DNA from: Chryseobacterium turcicum
GTDB taxonomy: Bacteria; Bacteroidota; Bacteroidia; Flavobacteriales; Weeksellaceae
Assembly: GCF_021010565.1 (NCBI RefSeq)
Contig: NZ_JAJNAY010000001.1
Span: 3,195,840-3,259,839 of the forward strand
Direction: 5' to 3'
Length of the DNA: 64,000 bases
Shown here: piece by piece, positions 36,655 through 44,606 of the stretch
Position numbering within the stretch: the stretch's first letter is position 1
How the letters are laid out: the number at the start of each line of letters is the position of its first letter
Program-made: the position numbers and the translations under genes
The notes under the pieces: generated by a model
What the model saw: only the letters and a program-made list of their open reading frames with translations
The model's database searches: none
Told to the model about the DNA's origin: nothing

Positions 36655-36690
36655 ACGTCGCCTCTATTTAATAGGGGCGATGTTTTTTTA
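36655..36690 (+). terminator. Terminator-like hairpin upstream of the Crp-type gene
   Basis: AACGTCGCCTCTA pairs with TAGGGGCGATGTT and is followed by T7. It ends 57 bases before the next gene, so it may insulate it or act as an attenuator. Confidence 0.55.
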
Positions 36691-36747
36691 TTACCGTGAA
36701 ATCTTTACTTAAATTTGTTACAATTAATAGCCTAATTTATTTACGTG

Positions 36748-37314
36748 ATGATTCAGCAGTTTTTTCAAAATTTCAAACTTTTTTCAGAAAATGAAATAGA
36801 AAATATTTTGACTTTTTTTAAAGAAAGAAAACTTTCAAAAAATGATTTTTTTGTAAAAGAAGGTGAAAAATGCAAGGAAATTGCTTTTATACAATCGGGA
36901 ATTTTCAGGTCTTATTATATTTCAGAAGAGGGAAAAGATAATACATATTGCTTTAGATTTCCTAATGATTTATTGGCTTCTTATTCTTCATTTATTTCTG
37001 ATAAACCAAGCATAGAAAATCTACAGGCCATTGCAGAAGCTACTCTATTGGTCATTAAGAAAGAAAAAATTCAAGAACTTAGCTCTGAAAATCCTAAATG
37101 GAGTGAATTTCTAAGAATTATTGCCGAACAGGAATATTTGGAACTTGAAAAACGCTTTTTCCAACTGCAACGAGATAGTGCAACTCAGAGATATGCTTTC
37201 TTAATTGAAAATCAACCAGATTATATTCAAAAAATTCCTTTGCAATATTTAGCATCCTATTTAGGTATTACCCAAAGACATTTGAGCCGCATCAGAAAGG
37301 AAATTTCTTTTTAG
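36748..37314 (+). CDS. Crp/Fnr-family transcriptional regulator
   Basis: A 188-residue regulator starting at the ATG at 36748 (a GTG three bases earlier is less likely). The N-terminal cyclic-nucleotide-binding-like beta barrel shows VKEGEKCKE and a GIFRSYY strand; it lacks the Arg-Ser phosphate-binding loop of true cAMP binders. The C-terminal wHTH includes LASYLGITQRHLSRIRKE. It lies 77 bases upstream of the flavodoxin-fold oxidoreductase gene on the same strand and may control it. Confidence 0.8.
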   Translation: MIQQFFQNFKLFSENEIENILTFFKERKLSKNDFFVKEGEKCKEIAFIQSGIFRSYYISEEGKDNTYCFRFPNDLLASYSSFISDKPSIENLQAIAEATLLVIKKEKIQELSSENPKWSEFLRIIAEQEYLELEKRFFQLQRDSATQRYAFLIENQPDYIQKIPLQYLASYLGITQRHLSRIRKEISF

Positions 37315-37391
37315 ACATTTGTCCTATTCATTGATATGCATGATAGATAATTTTGCAATACAGAATTAAGGGTATTCAAATAAAATAAATC

Positions 37392-37970
37392 ATGAAAAAA
37401 ATCGCATTAATCAACGGGCACCCCAATCAGGAATCATTTAATTTTGCTTTAGCTGAAGCCTATAAAAATGGAGCTGAAAATTCAGGAGCTGAGATAAAGG
37501 AAATTATCATCCGAAATCTTGATTTTAATCCCAATTTAGAGTTTGGCTATCAAAAAAGAATGGATTGGGAACCTGATTTAATAAAAGCTTGGGAAATTAT
37601 ACAATGGGCAGATCACTTGGTTTGGGTACATCCGGTTTGGTGGGGCGGACTTCCTGCGATTACAAAAGGTTTTATCGACCGTCTTTTTCTTCCCGGTTTA
37701 GCATTTAAATATCGTGAAAATTCGGTATGGTGGGATAAACTTTTAATAGGCAAAACGGTACATATCATCACAACATTAGATCAACCCAGTTGGTATTACA
37801 GAATATTTTACGGAAGACCGAGTGTCAATCAACTCAAAAAATCAACTTTAGAGTTTTGCGGAATAAAGCCTGTAAAAGTTACTTACGTCGGAATTATTAA
37901 AAATTCAAAAGATGAGCAGCGTAAAAAATGGATTGAAAAAGTATATTCATTAGGTGAAAAGCTTAAATAA
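37392..37970 (+). CDS. NAD(P)H-dependent flavodoxin-fold oxidoreductase (KefF/NQO-like)
   Basis: A 192-residue FMN enzyme. The N-terminal LINGHPNQESFN binds the FMN phosphate, and WVHPVWWGGLPAITKGFIDR is the signature of the NQO/KefF/MdaB group that reduces quinones or nitro compounds. A TAATTTTG box is at 37348-37355. Probably expressed under the neighbouring Crp-type regulator. Confidence 0.8.
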   Translation: MKKIALINGHPNQESFNFALAEAYKNGAENSGAEIKEIIIRNLDFNPNLEFGYQKRMDWEPDLIKAWEIIQWADHLVWVHPVWWGGLPAITKGFIDRLFLPGLAFKYRENSVWWDKLLIGKTVHIITTLDQPSWYYRIFYGRPSVNQLKKSTLEFCGIKPVKVTYVGIIKNSKDEQRKKWIEKVYSLGEKLK

Positions 37971-38042
37971 AATTATCTAAAGTAAAATTTAGTCAGAATC
38001 AATCGGTTTGAAGATTAACATAAAAATCTTCATATAAAACCG

Positions 38043-38050
38043 TAAATTTG
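38043..38050 (+). promoter_or_regulatory. -7 box TAAATTTG of mnmE
   Basis: TAAATTTGCAAC directly precedes the ATG at 38055, with the same close spacing as the boxes near 6.6 kb, suggesting a near-leaderless mRNA. Confidence 0.4.
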
Positions 38051-38054
38051 CAAC

Positions 38055-39404
38055 ATGAATCATGACACTATCTGCGCACTTGCTACTGCCAACGGCATCG
38101 GAGCCATCGGAATTATCAGAATTTCTGGGGATGATGCAATTCCTGTTTCCGCAAAAATATTTGACGGTAAAAATCTTGAAAAAGCTCAATCGCATACCGT
38201 TCATTATGGATTTATAAAAGATGGCGATGAAGTAATTGATGAGGTGATGATTTCTGTATTCAAAGCTCCAAAAACCTTTACCGCTGAAGATTCTGTGGAA
38301 ATTTCTTTTCACGGGTCACCACATATTGCCAAGAAAATTCTGGAAGTTCTCATTAAAAACGGAGCAAGAATGGCAAAAGCCGGTGAATTTACAATGCGTG
38401 CTTTCATGAACGGAAGAATTGATTTAAGCCAGGCTGAATCGATTGCCGATTTAATTGCTTCAGAAAATGAAGCTTCAAGAAAAGTAGCCTTAAATCAACT
38501 AAAAGGTGGAATCACCAACGAAATTTCTTTTTTAAGAACCGATTTATTAAATTTTGTTTCTTTAATCGAATTGGAACTTGATTTTGCTGAGGAAGATGTA
38601 GAATTTGCAGACAGAAGTGCTTTGAATCAATTGCTTGATAAAATAGAAGCTAAATTAAATTCTCTGATTGAAAGTTTCCAATACGGAAATGCTATTAAAA
38701 ATGGAACTGCCGTTGCTATCATCGGAAAACCTAATGCAGGAAAATCAACCCTTCTCAACGCTTTGCTAAAAGAAGAAAGAGCGATTGTGAGCAATATTGC
38801 AGGTACAACGAGAGATACCATTGAAGAAATACTTCACATAAAAGGTCATGCTTTCAGATTGATTGACACCGCTGGTTTACGTGAAACCGCCGATGAAATT
38901 GAAGCAATCGGTGTAAAAAAAGCAAAAGAAAAAGTAGAAAATGCCAATATTCTTGTTTACCTCGCCGATGCTGCTACGGAAAACTTTTCTGAAGACATTG
39001 AAATGATAAAATCTTTGCAAAGAGATGATTTAAAATTAATAATCTGCGCTACGAAAATTGACGAAGTTTCTCCCGCTCAATACGAACTGGTAGAAAATAT
39101 TTTCAGAAAAGAAATTGCACAAGATTTTGATTTCATCACCATTTCAGCGGTTGAAAATCAAAATATGCAAGATTTAAAAGACGAATTATCTTCTTACGTA
39201 GAACAACTAAAATCTGAAGAAAGTAACGTAGTTATTACCAATCAACGTCACTTTGAAGCTTTAGGAAAATCTATGGATGCTGTGAATAAAGTAAAAGAAG
39301 CAATCACTTTCCAGATTTCTACAGAGCTTTTAGCTTATGAGCTAAGAAATGCCTTAGAACATCTCGGTGAAATTTCTGGTGAAGTAACGAATGATGAACT
39401 GTAA
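38055..39404 (+). CDS. mnmE: tRNA modification GTPase MnmE, C-terminus cut off at the element junction
   Basis: A 449-residue MnmE that with MnmG makes the cmnm5 group on wobble uridine of tRNAs. It has the N-terminal folate-binding domain, a helical domain and a G domain with Walker A GKPNAGKST starting at residue 224. The family ends in a conserved FCIGK with an essential Cys. Here the frame stops at NDEL, and TTCTGTATCGGGAAATAA (FCIGK-stop) lies 17 bases further on, in the +2 frame. One extra base would restore both frame and normal length. This is the left junction of the mobile element, so loss of function is possible. Confidence 0.92.
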   Translation: MNHDTICALATANGIGAIGIIRISGDDAIPVSAKIFDGKNLEKAQSHTVHYGFIKDGDEVIDEVMISVFKAPKTFTAEDSVEISFHGSPHIAKKILEVLIKNGARMAKAGEFTMRAFMNGRIDLSQAESIADLIASENEASRKVALNQLKGGITNEISFLRTDLLNFVSLIELELDFAEEDVEFADRSALNQLLDKIEAKLNSLIESFQYGNAIKNGTAVAIIGKPNAGKSTLLNALLKEERAIVSNIAGTTRDTIEEILHIKGHAFRLIDTAGLRETADEIEAIGVKKAKEKVENANILVYLADAATENFSEDIEMIKSLQRDDLKLIICATKIDEVSPAQYELVENIFRKEIAQDFDFITISAVENQNMQDLKDELSSYVEQLKSEESNVVITNQRHFEALGKSMDAVNKVKEAITFQISTELLAYELRNALEHLGEISGEVTNDEL

Positions 39405-39551
39405 ATGAATTAGTTTTTACTTTCTGTATCGGGAAATAAATATGCTTTCTCTTGCTTTCTTTTAGTTTCTTGTATTTGATTAATAGCTATTTATGTAATT
39501 TTTATTTTCTTTTATAAGACTTTGTTTGTACTTTTGTTACCAATCATGTAC
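39398..39551 (+). repeat. Left direct repeat / attL with 18-bp mnmE core
   Basis: 154 bases identical to 63847-64000. It contains TTCTGTATCGGGAAATAA at 39422-39439, the codons for Phe-Cys-Ile-Gly-Lys-stop of MnmE, in the role of the probable crossover core. The repeat ends here only because the window ends at the other copy, so it may be longer. Confidence 0.85.
39529..39536 (+). promoter_or_regulatory. Possible -7 box of the integrase gene, inside the direct repeat
   Basis: TACTTTTG matches TAnnTTTG 70 bases before the integrase ATG. Because it sits inside the direct repeat, the right-hand copy would also carry it. No clear -33 box is present. Confidence 0.3.
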
Positions 39552-39583
39552 TACTTTTTAGAATTAATTCTTTTAAGTAGTAC
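39548..39583. promoter_or_regulatory. 36-bp palindrome between attL and the integrase ATG
   Basis: GTACTACTT and AAGTAGTAC flank the perfect 12-base palindrome AGAATTAATTCT. Two AGTACAAA repeats follow (39579 and 39589). These could be integrase arm sites or an operator for the integrase gene. A related GTACTACTTTTGTAC stands at the other end (63813-63827). Confidence 0.5.
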
Positions 39584-39606
39584 AAAGAAGTACAAAAATA
39601 CAAATT

Positions 39607-40746
39607 ATGAAAATATCACTCAATAAACGAGCTTTGAAAGATGGACGAATTAGTCTTTCTATTGAATATTATCGTGGCTCGGAAATTAATGAGGAGGGTA
39701 AAAGACGGCATATCCGAAGTTTCGAGAATTTAGATACCTATTTATTCGGCAATCCTAAGACTTCTACAGAAAAGAAGCACAATAAAGAAGGACTTGAATT
39801 CGCGGAAAATGTTTTATCAATCCGGAAAGCAGAATTTGTTCAAGGTAAATTCGATTTAAAGAATACGACAAAGTCAAAACGTATCTTTTTGAATTATTTT
39901 GAAGAAAAAACTGAGGAAAAACAAAGGCAGGATTCTTCTAACAATTATGGCAATTGGTTTTCTACGTTACAACACCTTAATAAAATCATTTCAAAAAATC
40001 TAACCTTCGACGAAGTTGATGAGGAACTGATTAAAAAAGTCCGCCATTATTTTGATCACGTTGCCAAGACAAAAAGTGACTTACCACTATCTCAAAATTC
40101 CAAATATTCATATTTCAATAAATTTAAAGCAGCTTTAAGAAGTGCATTTGATGATGGGTATCTATCAATAAACTATGCTTCTAAAGCTAAATCTTTTGAA
40201 CAGGCGGAAAGCCAAAGAGAGTATTTGACTTTTGATGAACTGCAATCCTTAGCAAAAGCAGAATGTAAATATCCTGTTTTGAAGAAAGCTTTTTTATTTT
40301 CATGTTTATCTGGTCTTCGCTGGTCAGATATTAATACATTGATTTGGTCTGAAGTACGTGATGAAGGAGAAGTCTCTAAAATAAATTATCGTCAAGAAAA
40401 AACGGATGGCGTAGAATATCTTTATATCTCTGCTCAAGCAAGGGAATTACTTGGTGAAAGACAAGATCAACTAGATCGAGTTTTTAGAGGATTAAAATAT
40501 GGGATGACTTATAATACCGAAATTATCCGCTGGTGCAATCGTGCTGGAGTACCCAAACATATTACTTTTCACTCAGCTAGACACACAAATGCCGTCCTTC
40601 TTCTAGAGAATGGTGCAGATATTTATACAGTATCAAAGAGACTTGGACATCGAGAAATTAGAACCACAGCTATTTACGCAAAAATCGTGGACACTAAGAT
40701 GAAAGAAGCTGCTGAGATGATACCAACATTAAAAATTAACTTTTAA
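39607..40746 (+). CDS. Tyrosine recombinase (site-specific integrase)
   Basis: A 379-residue integrase that would insert and, with an excisionase, remove the element. Residues 1-90 form an arm-binding-like domain, about 95-200 the SAM-like core-binding domain, and the rest the catalytic domain. The catalytic set is complete: Arg238 in SGLRWSD, His322 and Arg325 in HSARH, His348 in LGHREI and the nucleophile Tyr357. It is the first gene inside the element, next to attL, as expected for its own integrase. The Bacteroidota-type fold and position suggest mnmE 3'-end specificity. Confidence 0.9.
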   Translation: MKISLNKRALKDGRISLSIEYYRGSEINEEGKRRHIRSFENLDTYLFGNPKTSTEKKHNKEGLEFAENVLSIRKAEFVQGKFDLKNTTKSKRIFLNYFEEKTEEKQRQDSSNNYGNWFSTLQHLNKIISKNLTFDEVDEELIKKVRHYFDHVAKTKSDLPLSQNSKYSYFNKFKAALRSAFDDGYLSINYASKAKSFEQAESQREYLTFDELQSLAKAECKYPVLKKAFLFSCLSGLRWSDINTLIWSEVRDEGEVSKINYRQEKTDGVEYLYISAQARELLGERQDQLDRVFRGLKYGMTYNTEIIRWCNRAGVPKHITFHSARHTNAVLLLENGADIYTVSKRLGHREIRTTAIYAKIVDTKMKEAAEMIPTLKINF

Positions 40747-40756
40747 AAATTATATT

Positions 40757-41530
40757 ATGGAGACAACACTAGTCTATTTTATTTTAATTACTTCGTTAAG
40801 CTTACCATTATTACAGGTATATGTCTCAATGAATTACTTTAAACAATTTGCATTTGAATATCTTGATAACAAACAAAGTTCATGGAATTCAAATTTTGAT
40901 AGAAGTGCATTGTTTTTTAGTGCATGTTTTGGATTGTTTTCTTTTTATTTAGCAAAACTTCTATGGCATGGAGATACCGATAATTCTTGGTTTTTAACCA
41001 CAGTTTATACAGTACTCATAATCTTATTTTGTTCTTTTTCAATCTATTATTTGATGTATGTAGCAAGTATTAAGAAATCTATGGTCAGTAATATTAAAAT
41101 TGATGAAAAATTATATAAGGATATTGATGATAATTCAAATTCAAAATTTTTTAATTATTTAATTGAAACTAAAAAGATTAATTCAGATACTAAGAAAGAT
41201 GATTTTCAATTTATATATTCTGATCTAAAGAATAAAACAAAAATTATTTGGACAGGGAAAGTTAATGGTAAGTTTACTTATGTTACTTTAATTCTCTTTT
41301 TCAAAGTTATTTTGAAAGATGAACATTTCACTAAAAAAAATGTTAAAAACGAGATGGAGAAAAAATTTCTTTTTGAAAAAAAAGACTCAAATACAGGAGA
41401 TACATATATTGGGCAACTTGATCAGAGGTCATTTGAAAATGCATTTGACAATATTAATTTTGATGATCTACTTTTGTATCAACAATCAGAATTTGATATT
41501 TATAGTAGTTTTATTAATAAATCTTTGTAA
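40757..41530 (+). CDS. Membrane protein of unknown function
   Basis: A 257-residue protein with three hydrophobic segments at about 3-21, 48-68 and 78-105, then a 150-residue charged cytoplasmic domain. It starts 10 bases after the integrase stop, so it is in its operon, and a strong terminator follows. No family recognised. Codon use is AT-rich like the rest of the element. It might be an entry-exclusion or cargo protein, which is a guess. Confidence 0.55.
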   Translation: METTLVYFILITSLSLPLLQVYVSMNYFKQFAFEYLDNKQSSWNSNFDRSALFFSACFGLFSFYLAKLLWHGDTDNSWFLTTVYTVLIILFCSFSIYYLMYVASIKKSMVSNIKIDEKLYKDIDDNSNSKFFNYLIETKKINSDTKKDDFQFIYSDLKNKTKIIWTGKVNGKFTYVTLILFFKVILKDEHFTKKNVKNEMEKKFLFEKKDSNTGDTYIGQLDQRSFENAFDNINFDDLLLYQQSEFDIYSSFINKSL

Positions 41531-41542
41531 ATCACCTATGGG

Positions 41543-41576
41543 AAGCTATGTCACAACTGACATAGCTTTTCTATTT
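41543..41576 (+). terminator. Terminator after the integrase operon
   Basis: AAGCTATGTCA and TGACATAGCTT form a perfect 11-base stem with a 4-base loop, followed by TTCTATTTTT. Confidence 0.85.
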
Positions 41577-41617
41577 TTATTACCTATTTATTCCTTTGCT
41601 GTCATAAATCCAAAACA

Positions 41618-41908
41618 ATGACAGCATTAGAAAACGAAATCATTCTTCACAAGCTCAATCGAATTGAAAAGCATATTTTCAGTTTAAAACCAATTCTCAA
41701 TGTAGAAGAACTTGCAGAATATACAGGATTTAAGAAATCCTATATCTACAAATTAGTTCATTCTAATTCACTACCGTTTTCCAAACCTAATGGAAAAATC
41801 TTATTTTTTGATAAGTCAAAAATTGACGAATGGTTGCTTTCCAACAGTTCCAAATCAAATATTGAAATTGAACAGGAAGCTATTGAATTTGCTTTAAAGA
41901 AAAAATAA
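41618..41908 (+). CDS. Helix-turn-helix protein, excisionase/AlpA-like
   Basis: A 96-residue DNA-binding protein. After a 30-residue helix comes the MerR-like wHTH of the helix_turn_helix_17 type: LNVEELAEYTGFKKSYIYKLV (split here as recognition helix FKKSYIYKLV) followed by the wing LPFSKPNGKILFF and KIDEWLL. Such proteins bend DNA as excisionases or regulate element genes. It lies immediately before rep. Confidence 0.75.
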   Translation: MTALENEIILHKLNRIEKHIFSLKPILNVEELAEYTGFKKSYIYKLVHSNSLPFSKPNGKILFFDKSKIDEWLLSNSSKSNIEIEQEAIEFALKKK

Positions 41909-41912
41909 AGTG

Positions 41913-42926
41913 ATGATGGATCGTGATCACTTTTCTCCTAAGCCCAGAAAAAAAGTGCTTATATCGAATGATTTCCGAGAAGTACTGATTTCTCAAGAAA
42001 CATCGATTATTGAGCAGCGAATTATTACGACGATTCTTTCTGCAATCAAGGATCAACAATCACTTTTTATTAATGTTAAGAGTCCTGTTGAAAACCAAAC
42101 TCAATTATCTTTTGATGATTGTTATGATGGCTGGTCTAATCAAGGTTATGTAGAATTTCTAATTCCTTTTCAAGATCTAAATAAAGAGCTAAAAGAAGAG
42201 AAAAAAATGAAAAATTTTTCAATCAAACAGGCTCTGGTGAATATGACAAATGTTAGCTGGCTTACATTACGGGATGAATCCATCAACGGATACAGTGCAG
42301 TTCCTTTTATTATTTCACCGAAGTGGAACAGCAAAAACATTTATTTCAAGATGGATAAAGCTGTAATGAAACATCTTCTTAATATGAACCCCTATTTTCC
42401 ACTTAAAAAAGATTTACCATACAATGTGTCATCACCGAACACTTTGCGTTTTTTAATGTGGTTATTGAAGTTTAGAAAACAAGAATTTATAGTTAAAGAA
42501 TATTCGGAAATTCTAAAAGAACTATCGATGCCCAAAAATAAATATGAAAATAGGGCTAAATTCGAAAGAGATTTTTTGAGGAATGTAAAGGCTGACTTGG
42601 ATTCGTTCAATGATTTAAGCTTTAACTACAACTGTGACAAAGGTATTTACAGTTTTGTATTTTACGACACCAAAAATTCAGTAGGTGACAATCAGAAATA
42701 TCCGACTATTAATGAGTTGCAAATCACTCGATCTTTGAAGTATTTGAAGAAGAAGAGAAATCTATCAGAAATCGACTTGAATGTTTTGAAAAAATTATTT
42801 GAAGTGAAAGGACATAGGGAATTATCGAAAACACTCAATGGAAAAATAGATGCTAAAATGCAGGGCGACGAATATATTAAAGCTGTATTTGTCCATCTTG
42901 AAAATCCAGTGACTTTATCTCCCTAA
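41913..42926 (+). CDS. Rep_3 (RepB-family) replication initiator
   Basis: A 337-residue initiator with two winged-helix domains. The Rep_3 start IISQ-type segment reads LISQETSIIEQRIITTILSAI near residues 21-41 and the second wH domain begins near NTLRFLMWLLKF. Such proteins bind iterons and open the origin. The start used is the ATG at 41913, next to an equivalent ATG at 41916. The first iteron overlaps the last codons of the gene, and five more follow directly. Confidence 0.82.
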   Translation: MMDRDHFSPKPRKKVLISNDFREVLISQETSIIEQRIITTILSAIKDQQSLFINVKSPVENQTQLSFDDCYDGWSNQGYVEFLIPFQDLNKELKEEKKMKNFSIKQALVNMTNVSWLTLRDESINGYSAVPFIISPKWNSKNIYFKMDKAVMKHLLNMNPYFPLKKDLPYNVSSPNTLRFLMWLLKFRKQEFIVKEYSEILKELSMPKNKYENRAKFERDFLRNVKADLDSFNDLSFNYNCDKGIYSFVFYDTKNSVGDNQKYPTINELQITRSLKYLKKKRNLSEIDLNVLKKLFEVKGHRELSKTLNGKIDAKMQGDEYIKAVFVHLENPVTLSP

Positions 42927-43029
42927 ATGCGAACTTTATCTCCCTAAAAGCGGACTTTATCTCCCTAAAAGTGAACTTTATCTCCCTTTTTTAAGACTTT
43001 ATCTCCCTTTTTCCGGACTTTATCTCCCT
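42912..43029 (+). repeat. Six iterons at exact 21-bp spacing
   Basis: ACTTTATCTCCCT occurs at 42912, 42933, 42954, 42975, 42996 and 43017, that is every 21 bases or two helical turns, each followed by variable filler (TAAAAG or TTTT). A seventh copy stands apart at 43233-43245. Their position beside a Rep_3 gene marks the replication origin. Confidence 0.92.
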
Positions 43030-43320
43030 TTTTCGCAAATGCAAATCTCTGTAAACGCCTTTCTATAAGTCGTTTCAAGGAATTGAAAAAGTGCTCCTTA
43101 ATTATATAATGTTATTAATGTTTTTAATATTATTAATTAAATAATAAATGTGGATAAAAAAACAAGAAACCCGAATTTTCAAATATCTCAAAATCAATAA
43201 AATAAAAAATAGAAAAAATTTAGAAAAATTAGACTTTATCTCCCTTTTTGATTTTTTGCTTTAGAAAAGAAAAAAAATATTGCAGATAACTTTTTTTATA
43301 GTCGGAAAAAACATTTAAAA
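43030..43320. other. Origin of replication: AT-rich unwinding region and DnaA box
   Basis: After the iterons comes an AT stretch at about 43097-43148 (a near-pure TTAATATTATTAATTAAATAA-type run), then a perfect DnaA box TGTGGATAA at 43149-43157, then a seventh iteron at 43233-43245. Together with rep this is a complete theta-type origin. No gene lies in 42927-43320. Confidence 0.8.
43298..43313 (+). repeat. ATAGTCGGAAAAAACA leader motif, copy 1
   Basis: The 16-base sequence stands 7 bases before the primase ATG and recurs exactly at 44581-44596 before the relaxase gene. Confidence 0.65.
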
Positions 43321-44145
43321 ATGAATATACAGCAGGCAAAAAATATTTCTATAAAGAGTATCATGGAGAGTTTCTCTCTTTTTCCGAGCAAAGGCAATGA
43401 TAGAACAGCTTTTTATTTTGCGCTGGATCGTGAAGAAAGAACCCCTAGTCTTTCGGTGAATTTCGTAGGGAATACAGCTTTTGATTTTGGTACAGGAAAG
43501 AAGTTTGATAATGTCTCGTTAGTTCAAGCGATTAAGCAATGTTCAGTCTCAGATGCTTTAAAATATCTTGCAGGTTTAGATTATGCATTTATAAAGGAAG
43601 AAATTACTGCAAAAAGAGAAACTAGTTTTGAAATTTCAGCAATTAAAGATCTTCAGCATCCCGCATTAATTCAATATTTAGATAGCAGAAACATAAACTT
43701 CAAAACTAATTATTTACGAGAAATTCATTACGAAATTTCAGGTAAAAAATATTTTGGGATAGCATTTGAAAATAATTCTGGCGGTTTCGAAATTCGGAAT
43801 AAGTATGCAAAGCTCTGTCTTGGGAAGAAAAATATTTCCACTTTCGAAAATAATTCAAGTACTCTTCAAATTTTTGAAGGTTTTATGGATTTTATGTCTT
43901 TCAAAAATATGGATGAAATTTTTGGAAATCCGTCAGCTGATTATGCTGTTTTGAATTCTATATCGCTAACCTATTTACTTGAAAAAATGATAAAAAAGTA
44001 TGAGAAAGTTGAGTTATACCTCGATAATGATAATGCAGGAGATAAAGGAACTATTGAACTGAAAAATATATTTCCTAATGCAAATGATCAAAGGGGTTTG
44101 TACAAAGAATTTAAAGATATTAATGATTTTTTAATGAGTAGATAA
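43321..44145 (+). CDS. Toprim-domain primase-like protein
   Basis: A 274-residue protein of the type encoded on Bacteroidota mobilizable elements. The N-terminal part contains a CHC2-like fold remnant without Cys ligands (FDFGTGKKFDN near residues 55-65). The C-terminal Toprim domain shows a LQIFEGFMDFMS stretch (acidic Glu) and the YLDNDNAGDKG motif with the DxD-type acidic residues near 240. It probably primes DNA synthesis from the element origin or after transfer. Confidence 0.75.
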   Translation: MNIQQAKNISIKSIMESFSLFPSKGNDRTAFYFALDREERTPSLSVNFVGNTAFDFGTGKKFDNVSLVQAIKQCSVSDALKYLAGLDYAFIKEEITAKRETSFEISAIKDLQHPALIQYLDSRNINFKTNYLREIHYEISGKKYFGIAFENNSGGFEIRNKYAKLCLGKKNISTFENNSSTLQIFEGFMDFMSFKNMDEIFGNPSADYAVLNSISLTYLLEKMIKKYEKVELYLDNDNAGDKGTIELKNIFPNANDQRGLYKEFKDINDFLMSR

Positions 44146-44280
44146 GGGTCGTGATATAGCGAGATGTGCCTTTGTGCCCACAAATCTTTCAGATTTGAGT
44201 TCCCCTCAGGCCATCCCGCTTTTTCTCCCGAAGGTCGCAAAAGGAAAAATCGCTTTTAGCGATTAAGTAAAACTTCAACA
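44146..44280. other. Candidate oriT
   Basis: A 135-base gap between primase and MobC genes. It has CAAATCT-TTC-AGATTTG (44181-44197) and AATCGCT-TTT-AGCGATT (44248-44264) and, between them, GC-rich blocks unlike the rest of the element. Position next to mobC and the relaxase gene and paired hairpins suit a transfer origin. The nic site is not identified. Confidence 0.5.
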
Positions 44281-44577
44281 ATGAAAAATGAATTTATAAA
44301 AATAAGGGTATCTCGAATTGAAAAGAAAGTTATTGAAAAAAAATCTAATAAAGCCGGGCTTTCAGTTTCTGAATTTATACGTCGTTTAGCTTTTGAAAAA
44401 GAATTGAAAAGTCGGCTTAGTGAAGAAGAAATAGAATGCTATAAATCGCTTTCAAAGTATGCGGATAATTTTAGAAGAATCTCAAATCTTTTTAACCTCG
44501 GGGATGTTACCGGAATGAAACAGGAAACCATGGAAGCTGGAAGATTAATTCGTGAACATTTGAAGAAGTTTCAATAA
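44281..44577 (+). CDS. MobC-like relaxosome accessory protein
   Basis: A 98-residue ribbon-helix-helix protein. It starts with the strand FIKIRVSR, then helices SEFIRRLAFEKEL, and ends in a helical tail (RLIREHLKKF). Such proteins bind oriT and help the relaxase nick it. The relaxase gene follows after 29 bases. Confidence 0.8.
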   Translation: MKNEFIKIRVSRIEKKVIEKKSNKAGLSVSEFIRRLAFEKELKSRLSEEEIECYKSLSKYADNFRRISNLFNLGDVTGMKQETMEAGRLIREHLKKFQ

Positions 44578-44580
44578 TTA

Positions 44581-44596
44581 ATAGTCGGAAAAAACA
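44581..44596 (+). repeat. ATAGTCGGAAAAAACA leader motif, copy 2
   Basis: Exact copy of 43298-43313, 10 bases before the relaxase ATG at 44607. Confidence 0.65.
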
Positions 44597-44606
44597 ATAT
44601 TATGAT

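Noticed and set aside
42912..43029. CRISPR-like array of 13-base repeats
   Set aside because: Repeats are too short, spacing is 21 bases with near-constant filler, and they adjoin a Rep_3 gene; they are iterons.
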